From positions 1 through 24,860 of the forward strand of contig JAPFCT010000249.1 in the NCBI GenBank assembly GCA_026169575.1: 24,860 nucleotides of DNA, written 5' to 3'. Positions 1 to 8,344 of this stretch are shown one piece after another. This stretch comes from Faecalimonas sp. Lineage in GTDB: Bacteria > Bacillota_A > Clostridia > Lachnospirales > Lachnospiraceae. Every line of letters begins with the position of its first letter. The stretch's first letter is position 1. The position numbers and the translations under genes were made by a program. Under the pieces are notes generated by a model. The model searched no databases, was not told the DNA's origin, and worked only from the letters and a program-made list of their open reading frames with translations.

Positions 1-190
1 CGTATCCTACACCGCTCGGAAGCCATCTTCAGTCAGATTCCCCTTGTTCTTCTCAGCATCTCATATCTTTTTCTATCTGTCTGTGCCTAAGTCACATTCC
101 ACATATTTTTATATGAACCAGAACTTCTCTGTAAAGCTTTCTCTGACTTACTCTTTTCGTCAACGCGTTTTCTTTTTCAAATTTAAAAAT
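1..190 (-). promoter_or_regulatory. T-box leader, Stem I (partial, Met-type AUG specifier)
   Basis: Read on the minus strand, this leader has the T-box Stem I layout. AGTCAG (143-148) pairs perfectly with CTGACT (31-36). On the 5' side the stem is preceded by AGTA (149-152). On the 3' side it is followed by GAA-G-ATG-G and then CTTCCGAGC. This matches the known specifier loop order: AGUA opposite GAA, one base, the specifier codon, a purine, then the closing stem ending in GAGC. The codon in the specifier position is ATG (24-26), so the leader should sense uncharged tRNA-Met and control a methionine-related gene beyond the left edge. Stems II/III, the antiterminator T-box sequence and the controlled gene are outside the window. 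The T-box call is firmer than the Met reading. Confidence 0.75.
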
Positions 191-198
191 ATGTAAAA

Positions 199-227
199 AT
201 CGTAACATACTGATTTTGGAATGTCAA
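199..227 (-). promoter_or_regulatory. Promoter of the T-box leader
   Basis: The minus strand has TTGACA (222-227), a 17-bp spacer, then TACGAT (199-204), a good sigma-A-type promoter. Transcription would start near 192, just before the T-box Stem I. It lies in the 299-bp region after the stop codon of the giant Ig-like gene. I see no clear hairpin terminator between that stop and this promoter; the stretch 238-285 is purine-rich on the minus strand and otherwise featureless. Confidence 0.65.
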
Positions 228-299
228 GTTTCCAGAATTTCTCTTTTCATTCTCATTTCTCTTCTCATTTTCATTTACAGATACTACTTTTATGAACTT

Positions 300-3200
300 T
301 CATTTTCGCTGCTTTCTGCTCCGCTTTTTCCAGACAATTCCCGCTCCAAAAGACAGTGAAAAAACGGTTAACATTACTCCTGCAGCTACCGGGAGCTGAT
401 AAAGGAACTGGATCCACTGATCTGATGTGACAAGAACATGAAATACCTGTTCTTCTGATTGATTCCCTGCCGCATCTATCCCTGATACGCAGACGGTCTG
501 CCACCCCTCCGACTGGTCAACGCTTACCTCTGCCTCCCCCTGCTGTCCCTTTTGCAGACCCACATTATATTGTCTCTGAGTCCCCTTTTCCGTGCTTACG
601 GATACCTGTATTCTTTCTGCTGCAAAATTATCCTCCACATGAACAGTCAGTTTCTTTGAGGGCATCTGATATTTTCCATGATCTTCTATTCCGGTAACAA
701 CCACTGCGGGAGCTGTACGATCCACAACAAAATCGATCGCTCTGTCTTTTATTTTATTGTTCATGCGGTTTTCTGCGCGGTCTCTGGAAGAAAGCGTCAC
801 CGTATAGTTTCCTTCTTTTTGAAAATTGTGTCTGTATATTTTATAAGTATATTTTTTCCATCCATGAGCCGGCTCACTTTTCTGCACTGTATAGTCTTTT
901 CCATGTTCCAGTCTGACCAGTTCCCCATTTCTTCCATAGCTTACCTCTCTTGTCTGGAGTGTATCTATATTGATCTCAGTCACCTCAATCTCCCCCGGCT
1001 GGTCTGTGTAATATTTTTGCACAAGATTCCTCGTAGATTCACTGAAAGTATAGACAGATCCAAATCGATTTACCGAAAAGACAATTTCTTTTTTCGTCTC
1101 ATTTCCCGCCTTGTCTGTCATATGAACTGTCAGCGTATACAGATCATCCTGCTCCTGCACCCACGCAAAATCCGGCAGCTGGATATGCTGTCCATTTACA
1201 ATTTCTGTCTTCTGTCCCTCTGCCGGCACTTTCCCCCGGTGATACCCATTTAATTCTATCCGCACATCCTCTCCTTCATAGTTCCGATCCTGATAACGGA
1301 TCTGCGGCGCGACGGTCCCACGATTTGCCGACTGATCTTCCACTCCGAGTATTTCCACAGTCGGACTTGTCCTGTCGATAGTAAAGTGATCTTCCTGATA
1401 ATCTTCTGCTACATTTCCCGCAAGATCTGTATAAGCGATATCAAACGTGTAATCTCCATCTTCCCCATATACGATCGTCGTACTGTGAAGGTCTGCTGTT
1501 ACATTCTTTTGATCTTGGAAAATGCTCCCGGGATCCGCTATCTTCTCTGCAAACATACCGATTTCCGGAACTTTCTGTTCCTTCCCGTCCAGAGATGCTG
1601 TCATTCGGATCATCACATCATCCGACCGGAAATTTCTCTCACAGACCGTAACTTCTGCCTTCCGTGGCTCCCGGTAATATCCCGGCTGCCTTGTCTTTTG
1701 CTCCTCATATGCAACACGGATGACCGGAGCCGTCTGATCAACGACAAAGGCTTCCTTACTTTCATATACTTCCTGATTTCCCGCCTTGTCCTTACATCGA
1801 AGCGAAAATGTATACTCTCCATCTTCCTGAAATACTACGAAACAAGTATAGGTTGTCCGGTCTGTATTCTGATCTGTTTTCTGTCTGACCCATTTGCCTG
1901 CCACCGGCTGCTTTCCATCCGTACTTTCTGCCTGAAATATGACATTCTGCTCATCAAAGTTCCGCTCCTGGATCGATACAGTCGCTGTCCGTGGCTTCCG
2001 GTAATACTTTCCATTTGCAGGAATCTGACTGTCATAGTTTACCTGAATGACCGGAGCTGTCTGATCGATCTGTATCGGTTCTTTGCTCTCCGTCTGTTCA
2101 TTTCCTGCCTTGTCCTTTGCACATACCTGAATCTTTACATCATTGCTGTTAAATCGCTCTGCCGGAATCACAACATGCCCTTTCCATACTGCTTTCCCGG
2201 GCTTGCTGTCATCTGATTCCTGGAACAGACTCCCTTCTATACGCTCCTGCACATTTTCCTCCGCTGTCACACAATATGTAATTTCCCTGATTCCCGCGTA
2301 TGTACTTCCTGCTTGTGGATCTTCCACTTCTACATTCACAGTCACATCCTGACGATAGATGTCATTTTCTTTTTTTCCTTCCAGACTCAGTGTTACCCGA
2401 GGCTTTGACTGGTCGGCAATCATTCCTCTGACCGGATATAAAAAACGGCGGTTGCCTGCCCGGTCTTCGATTTTTCCATATACTACAAGCTGCTGATCTG
2501 GTTCTGCCACAAAGCTTTCTGCCTCTTTCCACTGCTTCTCCGGGATCTTTTTCACCTCTCCTTTTGAAAGCGGAACTTTTGAACAATAATATTTTACAGA
2601 CGCCACCCCTGCCGTAGTATCTCTGCCCATGAGCTGAACCTGATATGAATCCCTTTGAAACAGACTGAAAGAAATTTCCTGCCAGACTTCCGATGCATTT
2701 TTCTCACCATCTACCAGAATATCTCCATCCGGAGCTGTCTGATCCACCGTAAACACACACACAGGTGTCCTGATCTTTCTTCCTGACAGATCTGTGTAGG
2801 TAAACGCCGCTGTATAATTCGCATCCATCTCAAATAGAAACGTATTCTTGTAAATATCTTTCTCTGTCTTCTTCCAGCTTTTTCTCTGTGCCGCCTGATT
2901 TTGATAGTCTTCCCCAATCTCCTGCGCATTTTCTCCTTCCTGCACACCTTCTGCCTTTACAGCATATTTTATCTGATTTTCTTCCGATGAAAATGCTTCC
3001 GGAAAAGCAAAGTTTTTCTCACGGATCACAATCTCTGCCTCGATCTCTTTCTTTTGAAAGACTCTTTTATCCTCCTCTCCATACAGATCGATCTTCTTTC
3101 CATCGCAGTAGTACTGAATCTCTACTATTGGATCCGTCTTATCGATCACAAACTGCTCCGGCGCTTTTGCATCTCCATAAAGAATTTTCTCCTCCGCATT

Positions 3201-5414
3201 TCCCGCCTGGTCTTTGCAGTGAAACTTGATCTCATACTCCTGCTCTGTTTCAAATTTTAAAGACAGACATTCCCCCTTCGCGTTCTCTTTTTCATTTGCT
3301 TTCACATCTTTCCATTCTGCCGGAATTCCAAATTCTTTTTCCATTTGCTGTACATTTATATTCTTCTTTTCTTTTTCTCCGACACGTACGTCAAAGGTTA
3401 CATTCTTCTTTTGAAAATTTTGATCCTGATAGAAAATCTCTGCCGTTCTTTCTTCCTGAAAGTACTTTTCATTTCTCACTTCATTATTATCGTAAGACAC
3501 CGTGATCTGCGGAGACTTCGTATCGATTTTCAACTGCTTCTCCGCCGTCGATGGGTTCCCTACGCCATCGTATACTGTGACAGAAAGGCTCACATCATTA
3601 CTGTTATACAGAGAAGCTTCTATCTTCTTTTTCCTTGTAATGCCTGCCTTTTCCTGCAATTCATTCAACGTCTGTCCCGATACATTTCCAGCTGCAGAAG
3701 AATCTCCGCTAATCTGTTCTGTCTCACTGAAACATTCCTTTCCATCACAGAACAAAGCAATACGGATCTCTCTGATTCCGGAAGTGACCTTTTGCTCCTT
3801 TCTGTCATAATCCTCTGCCATAATCGTAAATGGAACATCTTCTGTGTAATATTTTTCCGCATCGATCCCCGTTATCTTTACTTTTGGTTTTTTCGTGTCA
3901 ACAATGATTCCGCCAGACACAAATACAGACTGATTTTTTACATAATCTTCTGCCCGCACAAGAATCACATAATTTCCATCTTCTGCTTTTCCATTCGCTC
4001 CCTTCCCGACAGAAATGTCACATTGCATTTTCTCCCCGACCGGATTCCATTGTAAAATTCCCTTCTCTGTAAGTTCCTCCACACGGGTTTTTGTAAGTTT
4101 CTGATCTGCTTCGACGTTCCATACTGCGTAAGACCAGTTTTTCACTCCACTTCCCGGCTCTGTCATTTGTTTCTGATCCTCAACCGAAACTATTTGCCGA
4201 CAGAATGTATTTTTATATGTCTGAAAAGTCAGTGCATGTTCGTTTCCATCCAGTTCGCTGTGCTCCACTGAAAGATCTTGAAAAAGAACCTCTGGCGCTT
4301 TGCTGTCGATAAAAAACGTCAGCCCCTTTACTACCTCCGTAACGGTATTTCCCGAACCGTCTCTACTGTCTTTTAAATACCACTCCCCCGTTCGTTTCTG
4401 CACCCCCTCTGTCTGTTCTTCAAAGACGATCCCATCCTTTGTCGCATTGATAAATGTGTCCCCATCTTCCTGCATCTTTACCCACACTTCATCGTATTTC
4501 TCTGCAAAAGGCGACTCCTGACGGATGCGCAGCTTTACTCTGACGGGTTCCTCTCCTTTTTTCCCTCCTCTGACCCATATTTCCTGCTTTTCTTTCTTTT
4601 GAAATACACCTTCCCGCTCTTCGGCCTCAATGATATCTTCCTTCTCTTCTATCTTCTGGGGAATCACTTTTAATGTCCCATAATCATCCTCCTGCGCTAC
4701 TTTCATACAATAGTTTCCCTGGACAACCCCTTGCAACGGATCTGCCAGTTCTCCGTTTTCTCCCTTCCATTCCGGGATCAGGCAGTTTTCATAAACTCCG
4801 ATATGAAATGCCGGATATGGTTTTCTCAGGATCACTTCCGGCAGGGTAATTTTATCCAGATCTTCCGGCAGCGCCCCCTCCTTAATCTTAACTTTCCCGT
4901 GCTTTCTCAGATTCTTCTCCAGGCTTTCCAGATCCGTTCCATACGCTGCCTCATAATCTTCGATCTGCAAATACAGATTTTTCGGAAGCACTGTGATCTG
5001 AATATCTGATATCTCTTTCTGTTCCCAGTTTCCCAGTTCAATCTGCTCTGGCTGTCGGATCACTTTCAAAAGTATCGCTTCTGTATAAATACCTGTGTTA
5101 CTTTCTTTTAATTGGACACAGACTGTCACCTTATTTTCCACTTTCTTCTCCCCATAATATCCAGTTAGCGATGCTTCTCTTTTTCCATCATAGCATTTCT
5201 CAGCTTTTTCCCACTGAATCTCTTCCGGCCTGATAAAGTCTCCCTTCTCCTCCCGTCCCAGCCCCTTTCTTTCAGAATCCTGAATTTCTTCTGCCTTTGC
5301 CTGCCAGATCTGATCCGAAGCGATTCTTCGAAAGACAACAGCTGATACAGTCAGCACAAGGAGCACTATCCCGATTCGCATCCACTTTCTGGTTCTTATC
5401 AGACGTTCTCTCAA
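300..5414 (-). CDS. Giant membrane-anchored Ig-like repeat surface protein
   Basis: The 1704-residue protein has an N-terminal signal anchor (about residues 13-33). A long extracellular region with few cysteines follows. It ends with a membrane segment (about 1667-1693) and a basic tail (KKRSRKQRK). The middle is built of repeated bacterial Ig-like units joined by linkers such as VDQTAPVI, IDQTAPVI, IDRTSPTV and VDRTAPAV. About ten such joints are visible. Most units carry motifs like YYREPR, ERNF and DGDYTF, followed by DKAGN or DLAGN. The two best matching units begin at IDQTAPVIQV and VDQTAPVIRV. The start codon is TTG, overlapping the stop of the upstream gene as TTGA (5411-5414), with GGTGG six bases before it. 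It is the last gene of the kinase operon. A role in spanning the wall and binding a surface partner is inferred; no enzyme domain is seen. Confidence 0.85.
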   Translation of the reverse strand: MRERLIRTRKWMRIGIVLLVLTVSAVVFRRIASDQIWQAKAEEIQDSERKGLGREEKGDFIRPEEIQWEKAEKCYDGKREASLTGYYGEKKVENKVTVCVQLKESNTGIYTEAILLKVIRQPEQIELGNWEQKEISDIQITVLPKNLYLQIEDYEAAYGTDLESLEKNLRKHGKVKIKEGALPEDLDKITLPEVILRKPYPAFHIGVYENCLIPEWKGENGELADPLQGVVQGNYCMKVAQEDDYGTLKVIPQKIEEKEDIIEAEEREGVFQKKEKQEIWVRGGKKGEEPVRVKLRIRQESPFAEKYDEVWVKMQEDGDTFINATKDGIVFEEQTEGVQKRTGEWYLKDSRDGSGNTVTEVVKGLTFFIDSKAPEVLFQDLSVEHSELDGNEHALTFQTYKNTFCRQIVSVEDQKQMTEPGSGVKNWSYAVWNVEADQKLTKTRVEELTEKGILQWNPVGEKMQCDISVGKGANGKAEDGNYVILVRAEDYVKNQSVFVSGGIIVDTKKPKVKITGIDAEKYYTEDVPFTIMAEDYDRKEQKVTSGIREIRIALFCDGKECFSETEQISGDSSAAGNVSGQTLNELQEKAGITRKKKIEASLYNSNDVSLSVTVYDGVGNPSTAEKQLKIDTKSPQITVSYDNNEVRNEKYFQEERTAEIFYQDQNFQKKNVTFDVRVGEKEKKNINVQQMEKEFGIPAEWKDVKANEKENAKGECLSLKFETEQEYEIKFHCKDQAGNAEEKILYGDAKAPEQFVIDKTDPIVEIQYYCDGKKIDLYGEEDKRVFQKKEIEAEIVIREKNFAFPEAFSSEENQIKYAVKAEGVQEGENAQEIGEDYQNQAAQRKSWKKTEKDIYKNTFLFEMDANYTAAFTYTDLSGRKIRTPVCVFTVDQTAPDGDILVDGEKNASEVWQEISFSLFQRDSYQVQLMGRDTTAGVASVKYYCSKVPLSKGEVKKIPEKQWKEAESFVAEPDQQLVVYGKIEDRAGNRRFLYPVRGMIADQSKPRVTLSLEGKKENDIYRQDVTVNVEVEDPQAGSTYAGIREITYCVTAEENVQERIEGSLFQESDDSKPGKAVWKGHVVIPAERFNSNDVKIQVCAKDKAGNEQTESKEPIQIDQTAPVIQVNYDSQIPANGKYYRKPRTATVSIQERNFDEQNVIFQAESTDGKQPVAGKWVRQKTDQNTDRTTYTCFVVFQEDGEYTFSLRCKDKAGNQEVYESKEAFVVDQTAPVIRVAYEEQKTRQPGYYREPRKAEVTVCERNFRSDDVMIRMTASLDGKEQKVPEIGMFAEKIADPGSIFQDQKNVTADLHSTTIVYGEDGDYTFDIAYTDLAGNVAEDYQEDHFTIDRTSPTVEILGVEDQSANRGTVAPQIRYQDRNYEGEDVRIELNGYHRGKVPAEGQKTEIVNGQHIQLPDFAWVQEQDDLYTLTVHMTDKAGNETKKEIVFSVNRFGSVYTFSESTRNLVQKYYTDQPGEIEVTEINIDTLQTREVSYGRNGELVRLEHGKDYTVQKSEPAHGWKKYTYKIYRHNFQKEGNYTVTLSSRDRAENRMNNKIKDRAIDFVVDRTAPAVVVTGIEDHGKYQMPSKKLTVHVEDNFAAERIQVSVSTEKGTQRQYNVGLQKGQQGEAEVSVDQSEGWQTVCVSGIDAAGNQSEEQVFHVLVTSDQWIQFLYQLPVAAGVMLTVFSLSFGAGIVWKKRSRKQRK

Positions 5415-5788
5415 TACGTTCCACCGTCCCTTCCTATCACTTCATCCGTATGAATTATCATCACATTCTTTTTCACGATAAAATAGTCAGACGTTTCCTC
5501 CCCAGCGCAATTTAAAGGATTTTCGATCCATTCCTTTCGTTCTTGCAGTCGCTCTGTCACGTTATCTTCTTCATACTGCTCCCTGTCATTTGTTCTGTAT
5601 TCTTTTCTTGCTCCTTTTCTGTGATTTGCCTCTTCGATTTTTTTAATCTCTTTCTTTGCCTCCCGTCCCATACGGACCGCAAGAAACTTCCGAATCTGGA
5701 ATTTTTTGAAAAATATCACTGTCATACTTCCGCTTAATACTGCCAGCACGCTGCAAATCAAAAAAATATGATGAAAGGTCTGTATCAT
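5411..5788 (-). CDS. Small single-pass membrane protein in the kinase operon
   Basis: I do not recognise a family. From the start chosen here the protein is 125 residues, with one N-terminal hydrophobic segment (FLICSVLAVLSGSMTVIFF) and then a highly charged, probably helical region rich in Lys, Glu and Arg. The preferred start is the ATG at 5788, because ATGA there overlaps the TGA of the kinase gene (5785-5787), a layout typical of translational coupling. Upstream in-frame starts exist (at 5830, and at 5803 for MRQEQ) and would add 14 or 5 residues; neither has a clear ribosome-binding site. The gene also overlaps the next one by four bases. The context suggests an accessory membrane subunit of the kinase or of the Ig-like protein, which is inference only. 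Confidence 0.7.
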   Translation of the reverse strand: MIQTFHHIFLICSVLAVLSGSMTVIFFKKFQIRKFLAVRMGREAKKEIKKIEEANHRKGARKEYRTNDREQYEEDNVTERLQERKEWIENPLNCAGEETSDYFIVKKNVMIIHTDEVIGRDGGTY

Positions 5789-7485
5789 TTGTTCCTGCCG
5801 CATATCGTCTCTACCTCTTCTCCTGCCCACAAAATATTGCTCATCAGCTCTTCTTTCTTTTTTTCAATCTCCTGCCTCTGTTCTTCCCTTTGTACAACAA
5901 TATCTGTCTGAAGCCTCTGTCTTACTTTCTCAAGCTGCTCCTGCAACTCCTCTTTTTGAATTCCTTCTGCATAAAATTTATCCGCGTTCTGACCAATTTG
6001 ATACACCAGTTCCTGGTACATCACAAGCGCCGTCTTCTCATTGTCGAGGGATACGATATCTCCATCTGTCAGTTCTACAAGATCTTCCCAGTATTCCCGG
6101 TAAGTAACCTTGCTGTCTCCCGCCCGGTCATTGCGGTTTAATTCTGAATAATACCCGGCGATTTTTCCCAGCATTTTTGCCCGTGTCCGCTGATGACTTT
6201 CCAGAGATTGTGATCTGGCAGCATCTGAAAACCACCGTTTTGCTAGCTGCTTATTCCCTTCTCCTTCATAATAATAAAAATACGCAAGTCCCATCCGGAA
6301 CGCGACTTTGCCATATTCCTTCTGCACAGATTCCAACGCACGCAAATGCTCTTTTTTATCGGTTCCTTTCTCCTCAAAAATTTTAATCATCTCCGCCGCT
6401 TCTTCCTGAGAAAAATAATCATCTGCCAGAAAAACATTTTCCATCAGCTGTTCGTACGCATCCGCTCTTTTGGGATTGAGCGAAACCGCTCTCCTGTAAT
6501 TTGAAATCTGCCTTTCCTTCGTCACGGAAGATACAGCCTCTTTCAGCACATACTCATAACTGTTTCTGACTGTCTTTTCCTCTGCGTACCGAAATCCCAC
6601 TGCGGTCATGGAAAATACCAGTGTACATGCCATAGAACTAACAAAGATCTTCCACTGCTTTTGTTTCTTTCTTCTGCACTCTATATCAAATTCCCGATAG
6701 TGTTCTAACGCGTACAGCAATTCTGCGCAGGACTGATAGCGCTCTTCTGGATCATTTTGAACACATTTGCAAATGATTTCCTCCAGCCCGGAAGACAGAT
6801 CAGGATCCCAGCGCCGAATTGGATAAATTTCATATGGCGGCATACATGGATTGTGCCCGGTCAGCAAATGATACAGCGTCCTTCCCAGACAAAAAATATC
6901 CGTTCTTGCATCGGTCTGTCCATTTCCTCCAAACTGTTCCGGCGCTGCATAGCCAACCGTTCCAAGACACATTGTATCTTCGCTGTGATCCTTCTTGTAT
7001 TCCCTTGCCGTTCCAAAATCAATCAGCATCACCTTTCCATCCGGCCGCAGCATAATATTGGCTGGCTTCATATCCCGGTAAATAATCGGCGGCTGCCGGG
7101 AATGCAGATACAGCAGCACATCGCACAGCTGTTTTGCCCATGCAACAACCAGCTCCTGCGGCTGTGCTCCTTTTTCCCGCAAAGTCACACTGAGCGGTCT
7201 TCCCTCGATATAATCCATGACGATCAGAAACGTATCTTTGTATTCCAGAACGTCTGCGATCTGCGGCAGATTCGGATGATCCAATCTTTTCAGGATATCT
7301 GTCTCCACTAGCAATTCCTGACGGATTGTCCCGTCATATTGACTGCCCTCCTTTCGTATTTCCTTGATCGCCCACGATCTGTTTGCCCGCTCATTCATCG
7401 CAAGATAAACGGTACTCATTCCTCCCTGCCCGATTTTATTCAAAATCTTATATGTTCCATCTATGACCATTCCCGGTTCAAGCAT
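5785..7485 (-). CDS. Membrane Ser/Thr protein kinase, no PASTA domains
   Basis: The 566-residue protein starts with a Hanks-type kinase domain (about residues 8-265). The glycine loop is GQGGMSTVY (19-27). The ATP-binding Lys is K41 in AIKEI. The catalytic loop is IIYRDMKPANIM, with Asp138, and the metal-binding DFG is at 156-158 followed by GTVGYAAPEQ. The usual HRD is YRD here. A single membrane helix follows (about 279-299). The outer region is alpha-helical and TPR-like, ending in a Glu/Lys-rich coiled-coil stretch. It has no PASTA repeats, unlike PrkC/Stk1, so it probably does not sense muropeptides the same way. The gene lies 46 bp downstream of the PP2C gene and overlaps the small membrane gene by ATGA. 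It is the writer of a phospho-signalling operon. Confidence 0.92.
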   Translation of the reverse strand: MLEPGMVIDGTYKILNKIGQGGMSTVYLAMNERANRSWAIKEIRKEGSQYDGTIRQELLVETDILKRLDHPNLPQIADVLEYKDTFLIVMDYIEGRPLSVTLREKGAQPQELVVAWAKQLCDVLLYLHSRQPPIIYRDMKPANIMLRPDGKVMLIDFGTAREYKKDHSEDTMCLGTVGYAAPEQFGGNGQTDARTDIFCLGRTLYHLLTGHNPCMPPYEIYPIRRWDPDLSSGLEEIICKCVQNDPEERYQSCAELLYALEHYREFDIECRRKKQKQWKIFVSSMACTLVFSMTAVGFRYAEEKTVRNSYEYVLKEAVSSVTKERQISNYRRAVSLNPKRADAYEQLMENVFLADDYFSQEEAAEMIKIFEEKGTDKKEHLRALESVQKEYGKVAFRMGLAYFYYYEGEGNKQLAKRWFSDAARSQSLESHQRTRAKMLGKIAGYYSELNRNDRAGDSKVTYREYWEDLVELTDGDIVSLDNEKTALVMYQELVYQIGQNADKFYAEGIQKEELQEQLEKVRQRLQTDIVVQREEQRQEIEKKKEELMSNILWAGEEVETICGRNK

Positions 7486-7531
7486 CTGACCCCTTCTTTC
7501 TGTTCTGTCTTCTTATGCCCTTCCTCGTATC

Positions 7532-8323
7532 CTAATTTACATAAAGTAAAATTGCAGAAATATTATCTGTCTCCATCCGCCTCTTATTTAGTTCAATTCC
7601 CTCTCTGATTCTTGCTTCCATTTCACTTTCTTCCCCGGGAAAATTTCCACAGAACTTTTCCTGCAGTTCCTCCAGAGACACCCGGTTGCGAAATCCATCC
7701 GAGCAGACTAAGAACCCCTTTCCCGGCTCATAGTTTCCACGGTAATACACTGGTGTCACCTCCTTTTTTACTCCAATGCACTGTAACAACACATTCTTTT
7801 TTGGGTGACATTGTGCCTGCTTCTCAGTAAGTCTTCCTGCATCCACCTCTCTCTGTACATAGGTCTGGTCTTTTGTAATCTGTCTGATCTTGTCTGTCAG
7901 TTCATAGATACGGGAATCTCCGACCTGCACGATCAGATACCACCCAGAGGTCAATAAGATTGCAGACACCGTCGTTCCCAGCAAAAGATTTCCCTTTTCT
8001 CCATAGACAGAGATCTTCTGATTTTCTTCCTGGATCAAATTTTCCAGACTTGTCTCGATACTTTTCTTTTGCTTCTCTCCCAATAACATTTTGTCATCTC
8101 CATCTACAAGGAGTTTCGGAATCTTTTCCTCAAACCATCTGGAAAGTCCGCGGATTACTTCCCCACTCGCCACTTCTCCTTTTTCAAGTCCTCCCATTCC
8201 ATCGCAGACTGCTGCCAGCAGAACTTCTCCCTCTTTTCCAACTGCGGATCTGATCAATACTGCATCCTGATTGACATGTTTCCGGATTCCTATATCACTG
8301 CATGCCGCGCTTAATAGTTTCAT
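7532..8323 (-). CDS. PP2C-type Ser/Thr phosphatase
   Basis: The 263-residue protein is a single PPM/PP2C catalytic domain without membrane segments. Motifs appear in the family order: an N-terminal SDIGIRKHVNQDA region, the metal-binding VCDGMGG, QVGDSRIYEL, LVCSDGFRN and the C-terminal DNISAILL. These supply the aspartates that bind two Mn2+ or Mg2+ ions. It is the size of stand-alone PrpC/Stp-type phosphatases that reverse the action of Hanks-type kinases. It sits between the FHA-protease gene (21-bp gap) and the kinase gene (46-bp gap) in the same direction, so the kinase and its targets are the obvious substrates. Confidence 0.93.
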   Translation of the reverse strand: MKLLSAACSDIGIRKHVNQDAVLIRSAVGKEGEVLLAAVCDGMGGLEKGEVASGEVIRGLSRWFEEKIPKLLVDGDDKMLLGEKQKKSIETSLENLIQEENQKISVYGEKGNLLLGTTVSAILLTSGWYLIVQVGDSRIYELTDKIRQITKDQTYVQREVDAGRLTEKQAQCHPKKNVLLQCIGVKKEVTPVYYRGNYEPGKGFLVCSDGFRNRVSLEELQEKFCGNFPGEESEMEARIREGIELNKRRMETDNISAILLYVN

Positions 8324-8344
8324 AATTTCATCTCCTCTGTATTT

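Noticed and set aside
24..26. ATG on the minus strand that could start a gene running off the left edge
   Set aside because: It has no ribosome-binding site and falls exactly in the specifier position of the T-box Stem I.
1386..2216. Plus-strand open frame of 276 codons, and several others inside 678-5000
   Set aside because: They lie antisense inside the Ig-like gene, have no ribosome-binding site, and show Cys/Ile/Phe-rich composition unlike real proteins; they are by-products of the repetitive coding strand.
300..5414. Repeats in the Ig-like gene as a mobile or CRISPR-like repeat array
   Set aside because: The periodicity is at protein level, in frame, with diverged DNA; it reflects domain duplication.
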